A stretch of 26,044 nucleotides of DNA from GSA-30 sp036384435 (GCF_036384435.1 NZ_DASVMI010000204.1:1-26044), one strand, 5' to 3'; positions 1 through 8,399 are shown, numbered from the stretch's first letter. The notes: a model not told the origin generated them from the letters alone. Numbers and translations are program-made.

Positions 1-2054
1 AGGCGCAGCCCGTAGTGGCGCTCCCATTCCTGGGCCTGCTTGCACGCGGCACGCAGTACCCATTCGCCGATGGACACAATCAGGCCGGTCTCCTCGGCCA
101 AAGGAATGAAGAATCCCGGACCGATATAGCCAAGCTCCGGATGCTCCCAGCGCACCAGGGCCTCCATGCCGACAATATCCTCGGTCACCGCATCGACCTG
201 TGGCTGATAGAACACACGTAGCTCGCCGTTGCTTTCGGCATGGCGAAGTCTCGACTTCAAGGCGAGGTTCTGCTGTTGAGCCTGTTCGGAGCTGACTTCG
301 TAGATCTGGAAATTGTTGCGTCCCAGGCTCTTGGCTGCGTACATCGCCTCATCGGCATGCTTGAGCAGGGTTTCGGCATCGTCTGCATCGTCCGGATAAA
401 AACTGACGCCGATGGATGTGGTGACCTGTAACTCGGTACCATCATCGATCCGCAGAGGTGCCTGCATGAGCTGCACGATTTTTTCGGCAATACGCAGAAC
501 GTCTTCGTTCTTGACGATATGGCGCAATACCACGACGAATTCGTCGCCAGCGTAGCGCGCCACCGTATCGGACGCTCGCACACTGGTACGCAGTCGCTGG
601 GTTGCGGTTACCAGCACCTGGTCTCCCACGGCATGGCCGAGGGTATCGTTGATGGTCTTGAAGCGATCCAGGTCGACAAACAGCAAGGCAAAACACTCGC
701 CGGTGCGCGTGGCTTCGCGAATGATCATGTCCAATCGGTCATTGAACAGCACACGGTTAGGCAAGCCCGTGAGCGCATCGAGCAATCCTTCGGCCCTCCC
801 TTGTTCGCGAGTGCGCTTGAGTTCAAGCGCATGCGCGAACCGGGCTGCAGCCACACGCAGCAGGGGCACGATGATCTCCATGGAGCCAAACGCACGATGG
901 CTCCCGGCCAGCAGTGCGCCGAGCACATTGCGACGCTCATCGAGCAACGGCAGGCCCACGAATCCTTGCAGTGCCAGTTGTTGCAACAAAGGGTCGACAT
1001 CGACCAGACGTTGCGCATCGGACTGATGTGTCATTGGCTGCCCATTGAGAATCAGCCGCAATGAACTTTGCAAGCCAGGTTCGGGCAGCGCTACGGGCTC
1101 ACCCCGCAGCATCTGCACCAGTTGCGCGGCAGCGCCACTCTCTTCCGGTCGAGCCGACCATAGCGCCAAGTAGTCCAGTTGCAGGGCGTCATAAAGCAAT
1201 TTGGCCGCCGCCTCGACACCGTCATCGCCGCTGCCGGAATTGAACAGCCGCGCCAACAGATCCAGGGCCGACTCGGCACGCGTGCTGGCCTGGTCGCTAC
1301 GAAACGAGAATGCCACCGCATCCCGCCCCTGATGGCGCACCTTGCGCGCACTGGCGAAACCGCTTTCACCACCGGAAACCGAGAGCCTGCGGCAGGCATG
1401 CCATTGTCGGCTTCCCTCTGCCATCAGGCGATGGACATCCACGTCATCAAATTGCAGCAGCTCCAGCACCGGCATACGCGAGAGGCGCGCCAGAGGCAGG
1501 CCACTATTACGAATCAACGCAACGCTCGATTCGATGATGCGCTCACGCTCTGGATCGACAATCACCCATTCGGCATCCGACTCATCGAACGCAAATCGGT
1601 AGTCCCCACGCTCGGGCTGAGCAGGAGCCACTGGCAACGGTACGACCTGCGCCGCTCCCGGCCGAGTCAGTCTTCGCCAGCGACCAATCAATTCACTGCC
1701 AATCTGCGAGGCGTATACCCAATCAGCCACCTCGGTGGGTAGATCCTTTGGCTGCAGCGCTGCATCGTCCAGCAAGACCAGGATCAAGGGAGTGGAAACA
1801 CACGAGGGCCACTGACGTAGTGTCTGTACGCTCTGGCGCATATGGAGGGCGTCGCCGTCGCACACCAAGACAGCCAGATCAAGGCGGGGATGCTCCAGCA
1901 GCAACTGGTGCGCATGGGTCAAATCACGCGCCGAATAGACAATGGGCTGATTCTCCTCATGATCGAACACATCGAACAATTGCCTGCGCAACTCGCGCTG
2001 AGGGGCGATCACCAGAACACCGGCATGGGTCTTGTTCATCGCGATGGCCTTCAT
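1..2054 (-). CDS. GGDEF-EAL cyclic-di-GMP signalling protein with receiver-like N-terminus (3' end outside window)
   Basis: A continuous minus-strand frame of 684 codons runs off the left edge, so the C-terminal part of the EAL domain and the stop are missing. The start at 2054 overlaps the stop of the upstream gene as ATGA. Residues about 10-120 resemble a response-regulator receiver: there is an Asp in the VLVCDGD segment, but the usual acidic pair after strand 1 and the Thr and Lys switch residues are absent, so it is probably a pseudo-receiver. A PAS-like and a GAF-like segment follow. The GGDEF domain carries AGDEF at 502-506, preceded by the product-inhibition site RxxD (RASD) five residues upstream, so cyclase activity and feedback inhibition look possible. 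The EAL domain starts with FYQPQVD and has EALVRW at 631-636. The family makes and/or hydrolyses cyclic-di-GMP. Whether the EAL half is active cannot be judged, because most metal-binding residues lie outside. No membrane segment is visible, so it is probably cytoplasmic. Confidence 0.9.
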   Translation of the reverse strand, partial: MKAIAMNKTHAGVLVIAPQRELRRQLFDVFDHEENQPIVYSARDLTHAHQLLLEHPRLDLAVLVCDGDALHMRQSVQTLRQWPSCVSTPLILVLLDDAALQPKDLPTEVADWVYASQIGSELIGRWRRLTRPGAAQVVPLPVAPAQPERGDYRFAFDESDAEWVIVDPERERIIESSVALIRNSGLPLARLSRMPVLELLQFDDVDVHRLMAEGSRQWHACRRLSVSGGESGFASARKVRHQGRDAVAFSFRSDQASTRAESALDLLARLFNSGSGDDGVEAAAKLLYDALQLDYLALWSARPEESGAAAQLVQMLRGEPVALPEPGLQSSLRLILNGQPMTHQSDAQRLVDVDPLLQQLALQGFVGLPLLDERRNVLGALLAGSHRAFGSMEIIVPLLRVAAARFAHALELKRTREQGRAEGLLDALTGLPNRVLFNDRLDMIIREATRTGECFALLFVDLDRFKTINDTLGHAVGDQVLVTATQRLRTSVRASDTVARYAGDEFVVVLRHIVKNEDVLRIAEKIVQLMQAPLRIDDGTELQVTTSIGVSFYPDDADDAETLLKHADEAMYAAKSLGRNNFQIYEVSSEQAQQQNLALKSRLRHAESNGELRVFYQPQVDAVTEDIVGMEALVRWEHPELGYIGPGFFIPLAEETGLIVSIGEWVLRAACKQAQEWERHYGLR

Positions 2055-2545
2055 AGCAGCCATCGGCCATCACGCAGACGTGGCCGAATTTCGCGCCGGG
2101 GCGCGCAATCGATGCGCTCAATGACATCGTCCAGGCCTTCCAGCAGCCGAGGCGAGGGGTCAACCAGGACAACGCGACGCAATTGCTCGGACTGGCCTTT
2201 TCCAAATTGCCGCAGCAACGCCATGTCGGAGGCGGCCAGTGGCATGGGCAGGTCAAGGAACAGATAGACCCCAAAATGGATACTTTGCTGGACGAATCGC
2301 AGGGCCTGTCCGAGCCGCTGGCTGCCTGGCACGCGGGCCTGCGCTTCGCGCAGGCTGCTCAGTCCGACATCGGCATCCCACAGGTAAACCGCCTGGCCCG
2401 AATGCCGAACCAGGGTACGAAATTGATCGATCAGGGTCTTGCTGTCGGGTCCTTCCAGCGCAAGTAATTGCCCTGGCGCACCAAGGATGCGCTCGAACAC
2501 GTCGGCTCCGACAGGAGCGGTAGGGCTGGCAATGGAGGTAGTCAT
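2051..2545 (-). CDS. Uncharacterised 164-residue protein translationally coupled to the GGDEF-EAL gene
   Basis: This 164-residue protein is not firmly recognised. Its TGA stop overlaps the ATG of the cyclic-di-GMP gene by four bases, so the two are almost certainly co-translated and functionally linked. The body (about residues 25-150) alternates hydrophobic strands and helices: LLALEG, AVYLWDADVGL, GVYLFLDLPMPL and RRVVLVDPSP. This resembles an incomplete P-loop-like or Ycf46 N-terminal-type alpha/beta domain; there is no Walker A motif, so nucleotide hydrolysis is not expected. That similarity is my inference from pattern only. No signal peptide or membrane segment is seen. The start at 2545 lacks a good Shine-Dalgarno sequence, but an in-frame stop lies just upstream, which limits alternatives. 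A role as input or regulatory partner of the cyclase is a guess from context. Confidence 0.75.
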   Translation of the reverse strand: MTTSIASPTAPVGADVFERILGAPGQLLALEGPDSKTLIDQFRTLVRHSGQAVYLWDADVGLSSLREAQARVPGSQRLGQALRFVQQSIHFGVYLFLDLPMPLAASDMALLRQFGKGQSEQLRRVVLVDPSPRLLEGLDDVIERIDCAPRREIRPRLRDGRWLL

Positions 2546-2763
2546 CTAGTTGCGTAAAATTGCTCAAGCCCGGCATGAGCACAATAGCCTGTGTCGCTTT
2601 CCGATCCATTACCACCACCAACGGCACTGATTCATGCGATGGCGCACAAGCCGGTTCACGTAGGCTTCGCGCATCGCGGCGCCTATTGCACGCTTGGCCC
2701 CGTCTCGCATTCATCGCTACGGGAAGGTATGGTGGGCAGCTTCCAAGCCATATTCTGACCGCC

Positions 2764-4833
2764 ATGTTCGAAGGACTGCGCTTCAATCACTGGAAAACGA
2801 GCCTGGATGACTCGGGCATTGTCACCCTCTCCCTGGACCGGGCCGACGCCAGCGTCAACGCCATTTCCCGTGCCGTACTTGACGAACTGGGCCAGATCGT
2901 CGAACGCCTGGCGATCGAGAAGCCAGCCGGCGTGCTTATTCATTCAGCCAAGCCGTTCGGTTTCGCCGTGGGTGCCGACATCAAGGAGTTCGTCAAGTAT
3001 GCCGAACACGGCACGGTGCTGGAAAATATCGAGAACGGGCAACGCGTCTATGAAGCCCTGGCCCGGCTACCCTGCCCGACCGTCGCGGCCATCCATGGGG
3101 CCTGCATGGGTGGCGGCACGGAACTGATACTGGCATGCCGCCAGCGTGTGGCTGCCGATGACGACAGGACCCGCATCGGGCTGCCCGAGGTGATGCTCGG
3201 CATTCATCCAGGCTGGGGCGGGACGGCTCGCCTGCCGCGCCTGATCGGAGCGACCGAAGCCATGCCGCTCATGTTGACCGGTCGCGCCTTGTCAGCAAAG
3301 CGCGCCCTGGCGCTGGGCGTGGTTGACCGCATTGTGCCGGCCGCCGAATTGCTGTCCGAAGCCCGAAGCGTGCTACGCAGGTCGCATGCCCGCCCTCTGG
3401 CTCAGCGAGCCAAGGCTTGGGCAACCAATATCTGGCCAGTACGCCAGGTACTGGCCCCGATGATGGTCAAGCAGACCGCGGCCAAAGTGCGCAAGGAACA
3501 CTACCCAGCTCCCTTTGCGATGATCGAGGTGTGGCGCCGCGGAGGTGCGAGCATCAACCAGCGCCTCAGGCTGGAAGCCAAGTCGGTCGCCAAGCTCGCC
3601 CAGACCTCGACCGCGCAAAACCTTATCCGCGTCTTCTTTCTGCAAGAGCGCCTCAAAGCTCAGGGCAGCGGTGTCGAGCACGGCATCGAGCACGTGCATG
3701 TCGTGGGTGCCGGTGTCATGGGCGGTGACATTGCCGCATGGGCTGCCTTCAAGGGTTTCCAGGTCACCTTGCAGGACCGCGAACTGAAATTCATCGAGCC
3801 GGCGCTGACGCGGGCACGCGCGCTGTACGAAAAGAAGCTCAAGTCACCGGAAAAAGTGGACGCCGCCATGACCCGGCTGCGCGCCGATGTCGAGGGCGCC
3901 GGTGTCAAGAACGCCGATCTCGCGATCGAAGCCATCTTCGAGAATGCACAGGCCAAGGAGGCGCTCTACGCGACTATTGAGCCGCAATTCCAGGCTGACG
4001 AAATCCTGGCCAGCAATACCTCGAGCATTCCCCTGGACGAATTGAGCAAGGGCCTGCAAAGGCCGCAGCATTTCCTGGGCCTGCATTTCTTCAACCCGGT
4101 GGCGCAGATGCCTTTGGTCGAAGTAGTGCGGCATGAGCGGCTCGATCCGGCCTACGAAAAACGCGCACTCGCTTTCTGCAAGGCTATCGGCAAATTGCCC
4201 GTCGCAGTGAAGGGCACGCCGGGCTTCCTGGTAAACCGCATCCTGATGCCTTACCTGCTTGAGGCCATGCGGCTGTACAACGAAGGCATTCCAGGACCAG
4301 TGCTCGACAAGGAGGCCAAGAAGTTCGGCATGCCCATGGGCCCGATCGAACTGGCCGATACGGTGGGCCTGGATGTATGCGCCTCGGTCGGCAAGGAACT
4401 GGCGCCATTCCTTGGATTGGAACTGCCAGCTGGTCTGGAGGACAAGCTCGAAGCCGGCAAGCGTGGCAAGAAGGATGGCCAGGGTCTATATACCTGGCAC
4501 GAGGGCAAGCCGCAAAAACCTGATGTGGATCCTGACTATGTCGTACCTGCCGACTTGCAGGATCGGATGATCCTGCCGATGGTCAACGAGGCGGTCGCCT
4601 GCCTGGGAGACCAGGTGGTCGATGATGCTGACCTGCTCGACGCAGGCGTGATTTTCGGTACCGGCTTCGCACCGTTTCGCGGCGGCCCGATCCAATATCT
4701 GCGCAGCGAGGGCGTCGATGCCGTCCGAGGCAGGCTGGAGCGCTTGGCGCAACGTCACGGTGAACGGTTCGCACCAAAGGGGGGGTGGGACCATCCCGCA
4801 CTGGCCAAGACGGGATTCGAGTTCGAGCAATAA
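2764..4833 (+). CDS. FadB/FadJ-type multifunctional enoyl-CoA hydratase / 3-hydroxyacyl-CoA dehydrogenase
   Basis: A 689-residue fusion enzyme of fatty-acid beta-oxidation that hydrates trans-2-enoyl-CoA and oxidises the L-3-hydroxyacyl-CoA with NAD. Residues 1-200 are the crotonase domain, with oxyanion-hole motif GADIKEF (70-76) and both catalytic glutamates (E120 in GGGTE, E142 in GLPE, matching E119/E139 of E. coli FadB). Residues about 310-490 are the NAD-binding domain, with GAGVMG at 315-320, H441 in GLHFFNPV and E453 in LVEVV. The C-terminal dehydrogenase domain is repeated from about residue 500. It is slightly shorter than E. coli FadB/FadJ (about 715-730). The frame stays open upstream to 2560, but family homology starts at MFEGL (2764), so I chose that start; its Shine-Dalgarno is weak. 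No thiolase (fadA/fadI) gene adjoins it, so the thiolase must be encoded elsewhere. FadB versus FadJ cannot be decided here. Confidence 0.93.
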   Translation: MFEGLRFNHWKTSLDDSGIVTLSLDRADASVNAISRAVLDELGQIVERLAIEKPAGVLIHSAKPFGFAVGADIKEFVKYAEHGTVLENIENGQRVYEALARLPCPTVAAIHGACMGGGTELILACRQRVAADDDRTRIGLPEVMLGIHPGWGGTARLPRLIGATEAMPLMLTGRALSAKRALALGVVDRIVPAAELLSEARSVLRRSHARPLAQRAKAWATNIWPVRQVLAPMMVKQTAAKVRKEHYPAPFAMIEVWRRGGASINQRLRLEAKSVAKLAQTSTAQNLIRVFFLQERLKAQGSGVEHGIEHVHVVGAGVMGGDIAAWAAFKGFQVTLQDRELKFIEPALTRARALYEKKLKSPEKVDAAMTRLRADVEGAGVKNADLAIEAIFENAQAKEALYATIEPQFQADEILASNTSSIPLDELSKGLQRPQHFLGLHFFNPVAQMPLVEVVRHERLDPAYEKRALAFCKAIGKLPVAVKGTPGFLVNRILMPYLLEAMRLYNEGIPGPVLDKEAKKFGMPMGPIELADTVGLDVCASVGKELAPFLGLELPAGLEDKLEAGKRGKKDGQGLYTWHEGKPQKPDVDPDYVVPADLQDRMILPMVNEAVACLGDQVVDDADLLDAGVIFGTGFAPFRGGPIQYLRSEGVDAVRGRLERLAQRHGERFAPKGGWDHPALAKTGFEFEQ

Positions 4834-4909
4834 GTGTCGGCATCGTCCCTGCCTTTGCTGCGGGGACAAATAAGGTGGCGAGAAGCCATTCGCATCCCGC
4901 AACACCTCG

Positions 4910-5121
4910 CAGGAGCGACTTCAGTCGCGATGCAATCCGCGATTCAGTCATAGGTTGGAGCTCGGAAATCTCCGAGCTCCAACCAAACTCGCCGCTTGCA
5001 TCGCCTCACAGGGACGAATTCATTCGCTACGCCATCTGCGATCCAGCCGCAGGTCGGCGTTTTAAAGCTTCAAGGCGCAACCAAACTCGCGGCTTGCATC
5101 GCCACTGAAGTCGCTCCTGCG
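4910..5121. repeat. REP-like repeat cluster between convergent genes
   Basis: The intergenic space between the convergent FadB-like and DUF2058 genes is almost filled by short palindromic units. Unit A (4910-4933) contains GCGACT-TC-AGTCGC. Unit B (5011-5029) has the same architecture with different bases, CGAAT-TC-ATTCG. Unit C (5096-5121) is unit A inverted, with one stem mismatch. Two 25-nt direct repeats with one difference (4981-5005 and 5079-5103) lie between them. Paired, oppositely oriented stem-loops with base-compensated stems are typical of REP/BIME elements in gammaproteobacteria. They often sit 3' of genes, where they stabilise mRNA or stop transcription. No transposase (RAYT) is in the window. 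Confidence 0.7.
4953..4984. repeat. Perfect 14-bp inverted repeat (stem-loop) downstream of the FadB-like gene
   Basis: The arms 4953-4966 and 4971-4984 are exact reverse complements separated by four bases (AATC). The stem begins GGTTGGAGCTCGGA. It lies inside the REP-like cluster, 120 nt after the FadB-like stop. There is no T-tract, so it is not a standard intrinsic terminator. It could protect the 3' end of the mRNA or be part of the mobile repeat. Confidence 0.75.
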
Positions 5122-5126
5122 CAGGC

Positions 5127-5723
5127 CTACCACATCAGGTCGTCAGGGACGCCGTCTTCGCCGACTCCGCCGGCTCCCGGCTCGATCAACAGCGCTACGA
5201 GATGCGCATCCAACTCGCGCACTTGCTCTGCGATATCGCGGGCAACCAGGATGTAACGCCCATTCAACTGCACAATACCCACCTCGCCAGCGTTGATCGC
5301 AGCCAATTGTGCTGCGTCCACATACAGGCGACGGATCTTGCCGCCATACTCGAAATGGCGTGCCACATCGGCGTCTGGTTTGTTGAGGCTTTTACCCTGA
5401 AGCAGTTTCTCAATTTTCTGCTTGCGCTCACGCTTCAAGCGCGCAGCCTCGGCGGCGGCTTGCTCGGCCTGCTTGCGCTCGACCGCTTCGGTCTGGGCGC
5501 GTACGGCGTAAGCCTTGGCAAGATCGATTTCACCATCCTTGCGTGGAGCGACTTGCTGCACTGACTTGCCTTGCGGCTTGCCGTGCCCGTGAGGTCGGCG
5601 GCCGTGCGGCCCTCCTTGCTTGTTGGCGGGCTTGGGGCTTTGCGCAGCGGCGGCGCGCTTCTCGTCGCGCACCTGTTTGACGATACCGCTCTTGAGCAGT
5701 TGATCGCGCAGGGAATCGGCCAT
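5127..5723 (-). CDS. DUF2058 (YaiL-type) protein
   Basis: A 198-residue protein matching the DUF2058 family by its start (MADSLRDQLLKSGIV), the Lys/Ala/Glu-rich coiled-coil-like centre (about residues 65-110) and the conserved C-terminal part, with HFEYGGKIRRLYVD and NGRYILV. The N-terminal third is rich in basic, Gly and His residues, which suggests nucleic-acid binding; homologues are sometimes labelled nucleoprotein/polynucleotide-associated enzyme. The biochemical function is unknown. It is the last gene of the ugd - slyX - DUF2058 unit and follows slyX by 37 nt. The tail is a short acidic/Gly stretch ending DDLMW. Confidence 0.88.
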   Translation of the reverse strand: MADSLRDQLLKSGIVKQVRDEKRAAAAQSPKPANKQGGPHGRRPHGHGKPQGKSVQQVAPRKDGEIDLAKAYAVRAQTEAVERKQAEQAAAEAARLKRERKQKIEKLLQGKSLNKPDADVARHFEYGGKIRRLYVDAAQLAAINAGEVGIVQLNGRYILVARDIAEQVRELDAHLVALLIEPGAGGVGEDGVPDDLMW

Positions 5724-5760
5724 GATCGTGGACTCGCGTAAATAACGCCTGGAAGGTCAG

Positions 5761-5985
5761 TCAATAATGGGGAGGCGGCGGCTCGCTATGCGGGTCGTGC
5801 CCCTGGGATGCGCGCAAGCCGGCAAGCTCGCTGCGTAAATCGTTAACAATACGCTCCAGCGCTGCGATACGCTGCGACTGGTCGACATCGGCTGCCAACA
5901 GGCCATGCACGCTGTCGTCGAGGAAGGTGAGCTTGACCTCCAACTCGGTCAATCGCTGCTCCAGCGTCGGCTCGGACACACTCAT
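5761..5985 (-). CDS. slyX: SlyX family coiled-coil protein
   Basis: A 74-residue protein with the SlyX layout: a heptad-rich coiled coil from residue 8 to about 60 (EQRLTELEVKLTFLDD... IAALERIVNDLRSEL), then a Pro-rich C-terminus ending EPPPPHY, the family signature tail. It has no catalytic residues and its role is unknown. Its ATG overlaps the TGA of ugd (ATGA at 5982-5985), so it is probably translated by coupling to ugd. Confidence 0.92.
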   Translation of the reverse strand: MSVSEPTLEQRLTELEVKLTFLDDSVHGLLAADVDQSQRIAALERIVNDLRSELAGLRASQGHDPHSEPPPPHY

Positions 5986-7319
5986 GCTTGCAAGCTGCGC
6001 CCACGGCCAATGCCGTAATACGCCAGACCGGCCTCCTCGACCTGCCGGGGGTCATAGAGATTGCGACCATCGAAGATCGCCGGCTCTGCAAGGCTGGCAC
6101 GAATGCGCGCGAAATCAGGACTGCGGAAAGCCTTCCACTCGGTCACGATGGCCAGCACGTCGGCACCGGCCAGTGCCTGGTAGGCACTGTCGCAAAGCAC
6201 AAGGTCATTGCGGTCACCATAGATGCGGTGGGTTTCCTCACGGGCTTCAGGGTCGAATGCGCGCACCCGAGCCCCCGCTTCCCATAAGGTTTCCATCAAG
6301 CGCCGGCTCGACGCTTCGCGCATATCGTCGGTATTGGGCTTGAACGCCAGCCCCCACAGGGCGATGGTCCTACCCGCCAGCTGCCCCCCGAAATGCTGGT
6401 TGATCAGCTCAAACAACTTCACTTTCTGGCTGTAGTTGACCGCCTCGACCGCACCAAGCAATCGCGCGTCGTATCCCACGCTTCGCGCGGTGCGCTCCAA
6501 TGCTTGCACGTCCTTGGGGAAACACGAACCGCCATACCCAGCCCCGGGGTAAATGAAGTGGTAGCCGATACGCGGGTCCGAACCGATGCCCTGGCGCACC
6601 AGCTCCACGTCAGCGCCGACCCGCTCAGCAATATTGGCGATTTCGTTCATGAAACTGATCTTGGTCGCCAGCATCGCATTGGCAGCGTACTTGGTCAGCT
6701 CCGCGGAGCGCTCGTCCATGACGACAGTGCGCTCATGATTACGATTGAATGGCGCATAGAGCTTGCGCAGCACGCCAATGGCGCGCTCGCTGGAACTGCC
6801 GATGATGATGCGATCCGGGCGCAGGCAATCCTCAACGGCATCTCCCTCCTTGAGAAATTCCGGATTGGACACGACGTCGAATTCGACCGACACCCCGCGC
6901 GCTTCAAGCTCAGCCACTACAGCGGCACGCACGCGATCGGCCGTACCCACGGGGACCGTGGATTTGTTGACCACCACGGCGTAGCGATCCAGATGCTGAC
7001 CGATCGTGCGGGCCACACCCAGCACATATTTGAGGTCAGCACTGCCATCCTCATCCGGGGGCGTACCTACGGCGATGAAGATGACCTGACCGTGTTCTAT
7101 GGCAGGCCGCGCCTCGGTGGTGAAGTCCAACTGGCCGTTGGCATGGTTACGCTTGACGATTGGCTCAAGACCGGGCTCATAGATCGGAATCTCGCCACGC
7201 TTGAGGCGGTCGACCTTGGCCTCGTCGATATCGACGCATACGACGTGGTTACCCATTTCGGCCAGGCAGGCGCCCGTCACAAGTCCAACGTAACCGGTGC
7301 CAAAAATGGTGACTTTCAT
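5982..7319 (-). CDS. ugd: UDP-glucose 6-dehydrogenase
   Basis: A 445-residue enzyme that oxidises UDP-glucose to UDP-glucuronate using two NAD+, a precursor for exopolysaccharide and lipopolysaccharide sugars. Visible features are the N-terminal Rossmann motif GTGYVGLV (7-14), the TVPVGT segment at 121-126, E154 in NPEFLKEG, the GYGGSCFPKD active site with the catalytic Cys at 266, and the C-terminal UDP-binding domain with WGLAFKPNTDDMREA. The length fits the bacterial class (about 440-450). No other polysaccharide genes adjoin; the partners are slyX (4-bp overlap) and a DUF2058 gene. The Shine-Dalgarno at 7319 is poor, but MKVTIFGTG is the family start. Confidence 0.96.
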   Translation of the reverse strand: MKVTIFGTGYVGLVTGACLAEMGNHVVCVDIDEAKVDRLKRGEIPIYEPGLEPIVKRNHANGQLDFTTEARPAIEHGQVIFIAVGTPPDEDGSADLKYVLGVARTIGQHLDRYAVVVNKSTVPVGTADRVRAAVVAELEARGVSVEFDVVSNPEFLKEGDAVEDCLRPDRIIIGSSSERAIGVLRKLYAPFNRNHERTVVMDERSAELTKYAANAMLATKISFMNEIANIAERVGADVELVRQGIGSDPRIGYHFIYPGAGYGGSCFPKDVQALERTARSVGYDARLLGAVEAVNYSQKVKLFELINQHFGGQLAGRTIALWGLAFKPNTDDMREASSRRLMETLWEAGARVRAFDPEAREETHRIYGDRNDLVLCDSAYQALAGADVLAIVTEWKAFRSPDFARIRASLAEPAIFDGRNLYDPRQVEEAGLAYYGIGRGRSLQA

Positions 7320-7383
7320 CGTCGCGAGGATTCCGGAAATCTCAAGAGCGTCATTTTAGCAGGCGCTTGGCAATCAAATCAGC

Positions 7384-7417
7384 AAAAAAGACGGGGCGCG
7401 AATACTCGCGCCCCGTC
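7384..7417 (-). terminator. Intrinsic terminator of the FKBP gene
   Basis: A 12-bp perfect G/C-rich stem (7390-7401 with 7406-7417, loop 7402-7405) is followed on the minus strand by six T (7384-7389). It lies 26 nt after the FKBP stop and 64 nt before ugd, so ugd needs its own promoter or read-through. Confidence 0.93.
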
Positions 7418-7443
7418 CGGTGACACAAGATATCGGCGTTTGA

Positions 7444-8223
7444 TTACTTGCCAGCCGGACCCTGCTCGCCGCCAGCACCAGCCGGCGTCGGACCCGTCTT
7501 GACGAGGGTCACATCGAAGATGATCGTCGCATTCGGCGGAAAGCCATTCTGCGGCTGCGCACCGTAGGCGATGTTCGCCGGGATGAACAGCTTGTAATGG
7601 CCGCCGGTCTGCATCAGCTGCAGACCTTCGCGGAAACCGGGGATCACGCCACCGAGCGGGATCGAAGCCGGGCCACCGCCATCGTGCTTGGAGGAATCAT
7701 CAAACACTTCACCGTTGACGAAGCTACCGACGTAGTTGATCTGCACGGTGTCATTCGGACCCGGGCGAGCGCCGGTACCGGCGGTGATCACTTGGTACTG
7801 CAGGCCCGAGGCGGTCGTCTTGACGCCCGCAGCGGACTTGTTCTTGGCGAGGAACGCGTCACCCTCGGCCTTGTTCTTGGAGGAGGCCTCGTTATATTCC
7901 TTCTTGGCCTTGGCCTGCAGCTGGGCCATGAAGGCCTCCTTGGTACTCTTGTACTCAGCGTCGGTCATCGTTGGCTTCTGGCCAGCCAGCGCTGATTGCA
8001 AGGCACGGGCCACGGTGGCCGGATCGACCTCGTCGCGCACCAACGGCGGCAGCGAATTGGCCAGGTCCCAACCCACGATGTAGCTGGCCTTGGCCTTGTC
8101 AACCGTACCGGCGGCCCCAGCCGATGCGCCCGACTTGGCGGCCTGAGCGTGAACGCCGGCGGTCATACCCAGCGCAACGGCCATGGCGGCCGCCGTCAGC
8201 GTGGGACGCAGAAAATGCTTCAT
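7444..8223 (-). CDS. Secreted FKBP-type peptidyl-prolyl isomerase (Mip/FkpA-like)
   Basis: A 259-residue exported folding catalyst. Residues 1-28 form a signal peptide with cleavage predicted after AQA (26-28). Residues about 42-130 match the N-terminal helical dimerisation domain of Mip/FkpA proteins. Residues about 140-243 are the FKBP domain, with Y164, F174-D175, V193-I194, Y220 and F236 at the usual binding-pocket positions. The C-terminus is a Gly/Pro/Ala tail. I chose the start at 8223 (MKHFLRP) because it begins the signal peptide and is preceded by GAGGGAG; a 22-codon upstream extension has no signal character. It probably acts on periplasmic or outer-membrane protein folding. It is a single gene with its own terminator. 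Confidence 0.94.
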   Translation of the reverse strand: MKHFLRPTLTAAAMAVALGMTAGVHAQAAKSGASAGAAGTVDKAKASYIVGWDLANSLPPLVRDEVDPATVARALQSALAGQKPTMTDAEYKSTKEAFMAQLQAKAKKEYNEASSKNKAEGDAFLAKNKSAAGVKTTASGLQYQVITAGTGARPGPNDTVQINYVGSFVNGEVFDDSSKHDGGGPASIPLGGVIPGFREGLQLMQTGGHYKLFIPANIAYGAQPQNGFPPNATIIFDVTLVKTGPTPAGAGGEQGPAGK

Positions 8224-8399
8224 TTGAAACTCCCTCGTGATTGGATTTTGCCGGCACGCACCGGTCGAGCCTCCCCGATGGAGGCGCAACGCCCATTGTG
8301 CGGTGCCTTTCCCGTCTTAGCAACGAGTACTCTAGCTGACCGTGATTTGGCTTAAAGGTTCGTGACCGGGTTCAAAATCGCCGATTTTTACGAATTTTT

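Noticed and set aside
6393..7502. 369-codon plus-strand open frame
   Set aside because: It lies entirely antisense to ugd and the FKBP 3' end. ugd shows full catalytic motifs, and this frame has no recognisable domain; long antisense frames are expected at this G+C content.
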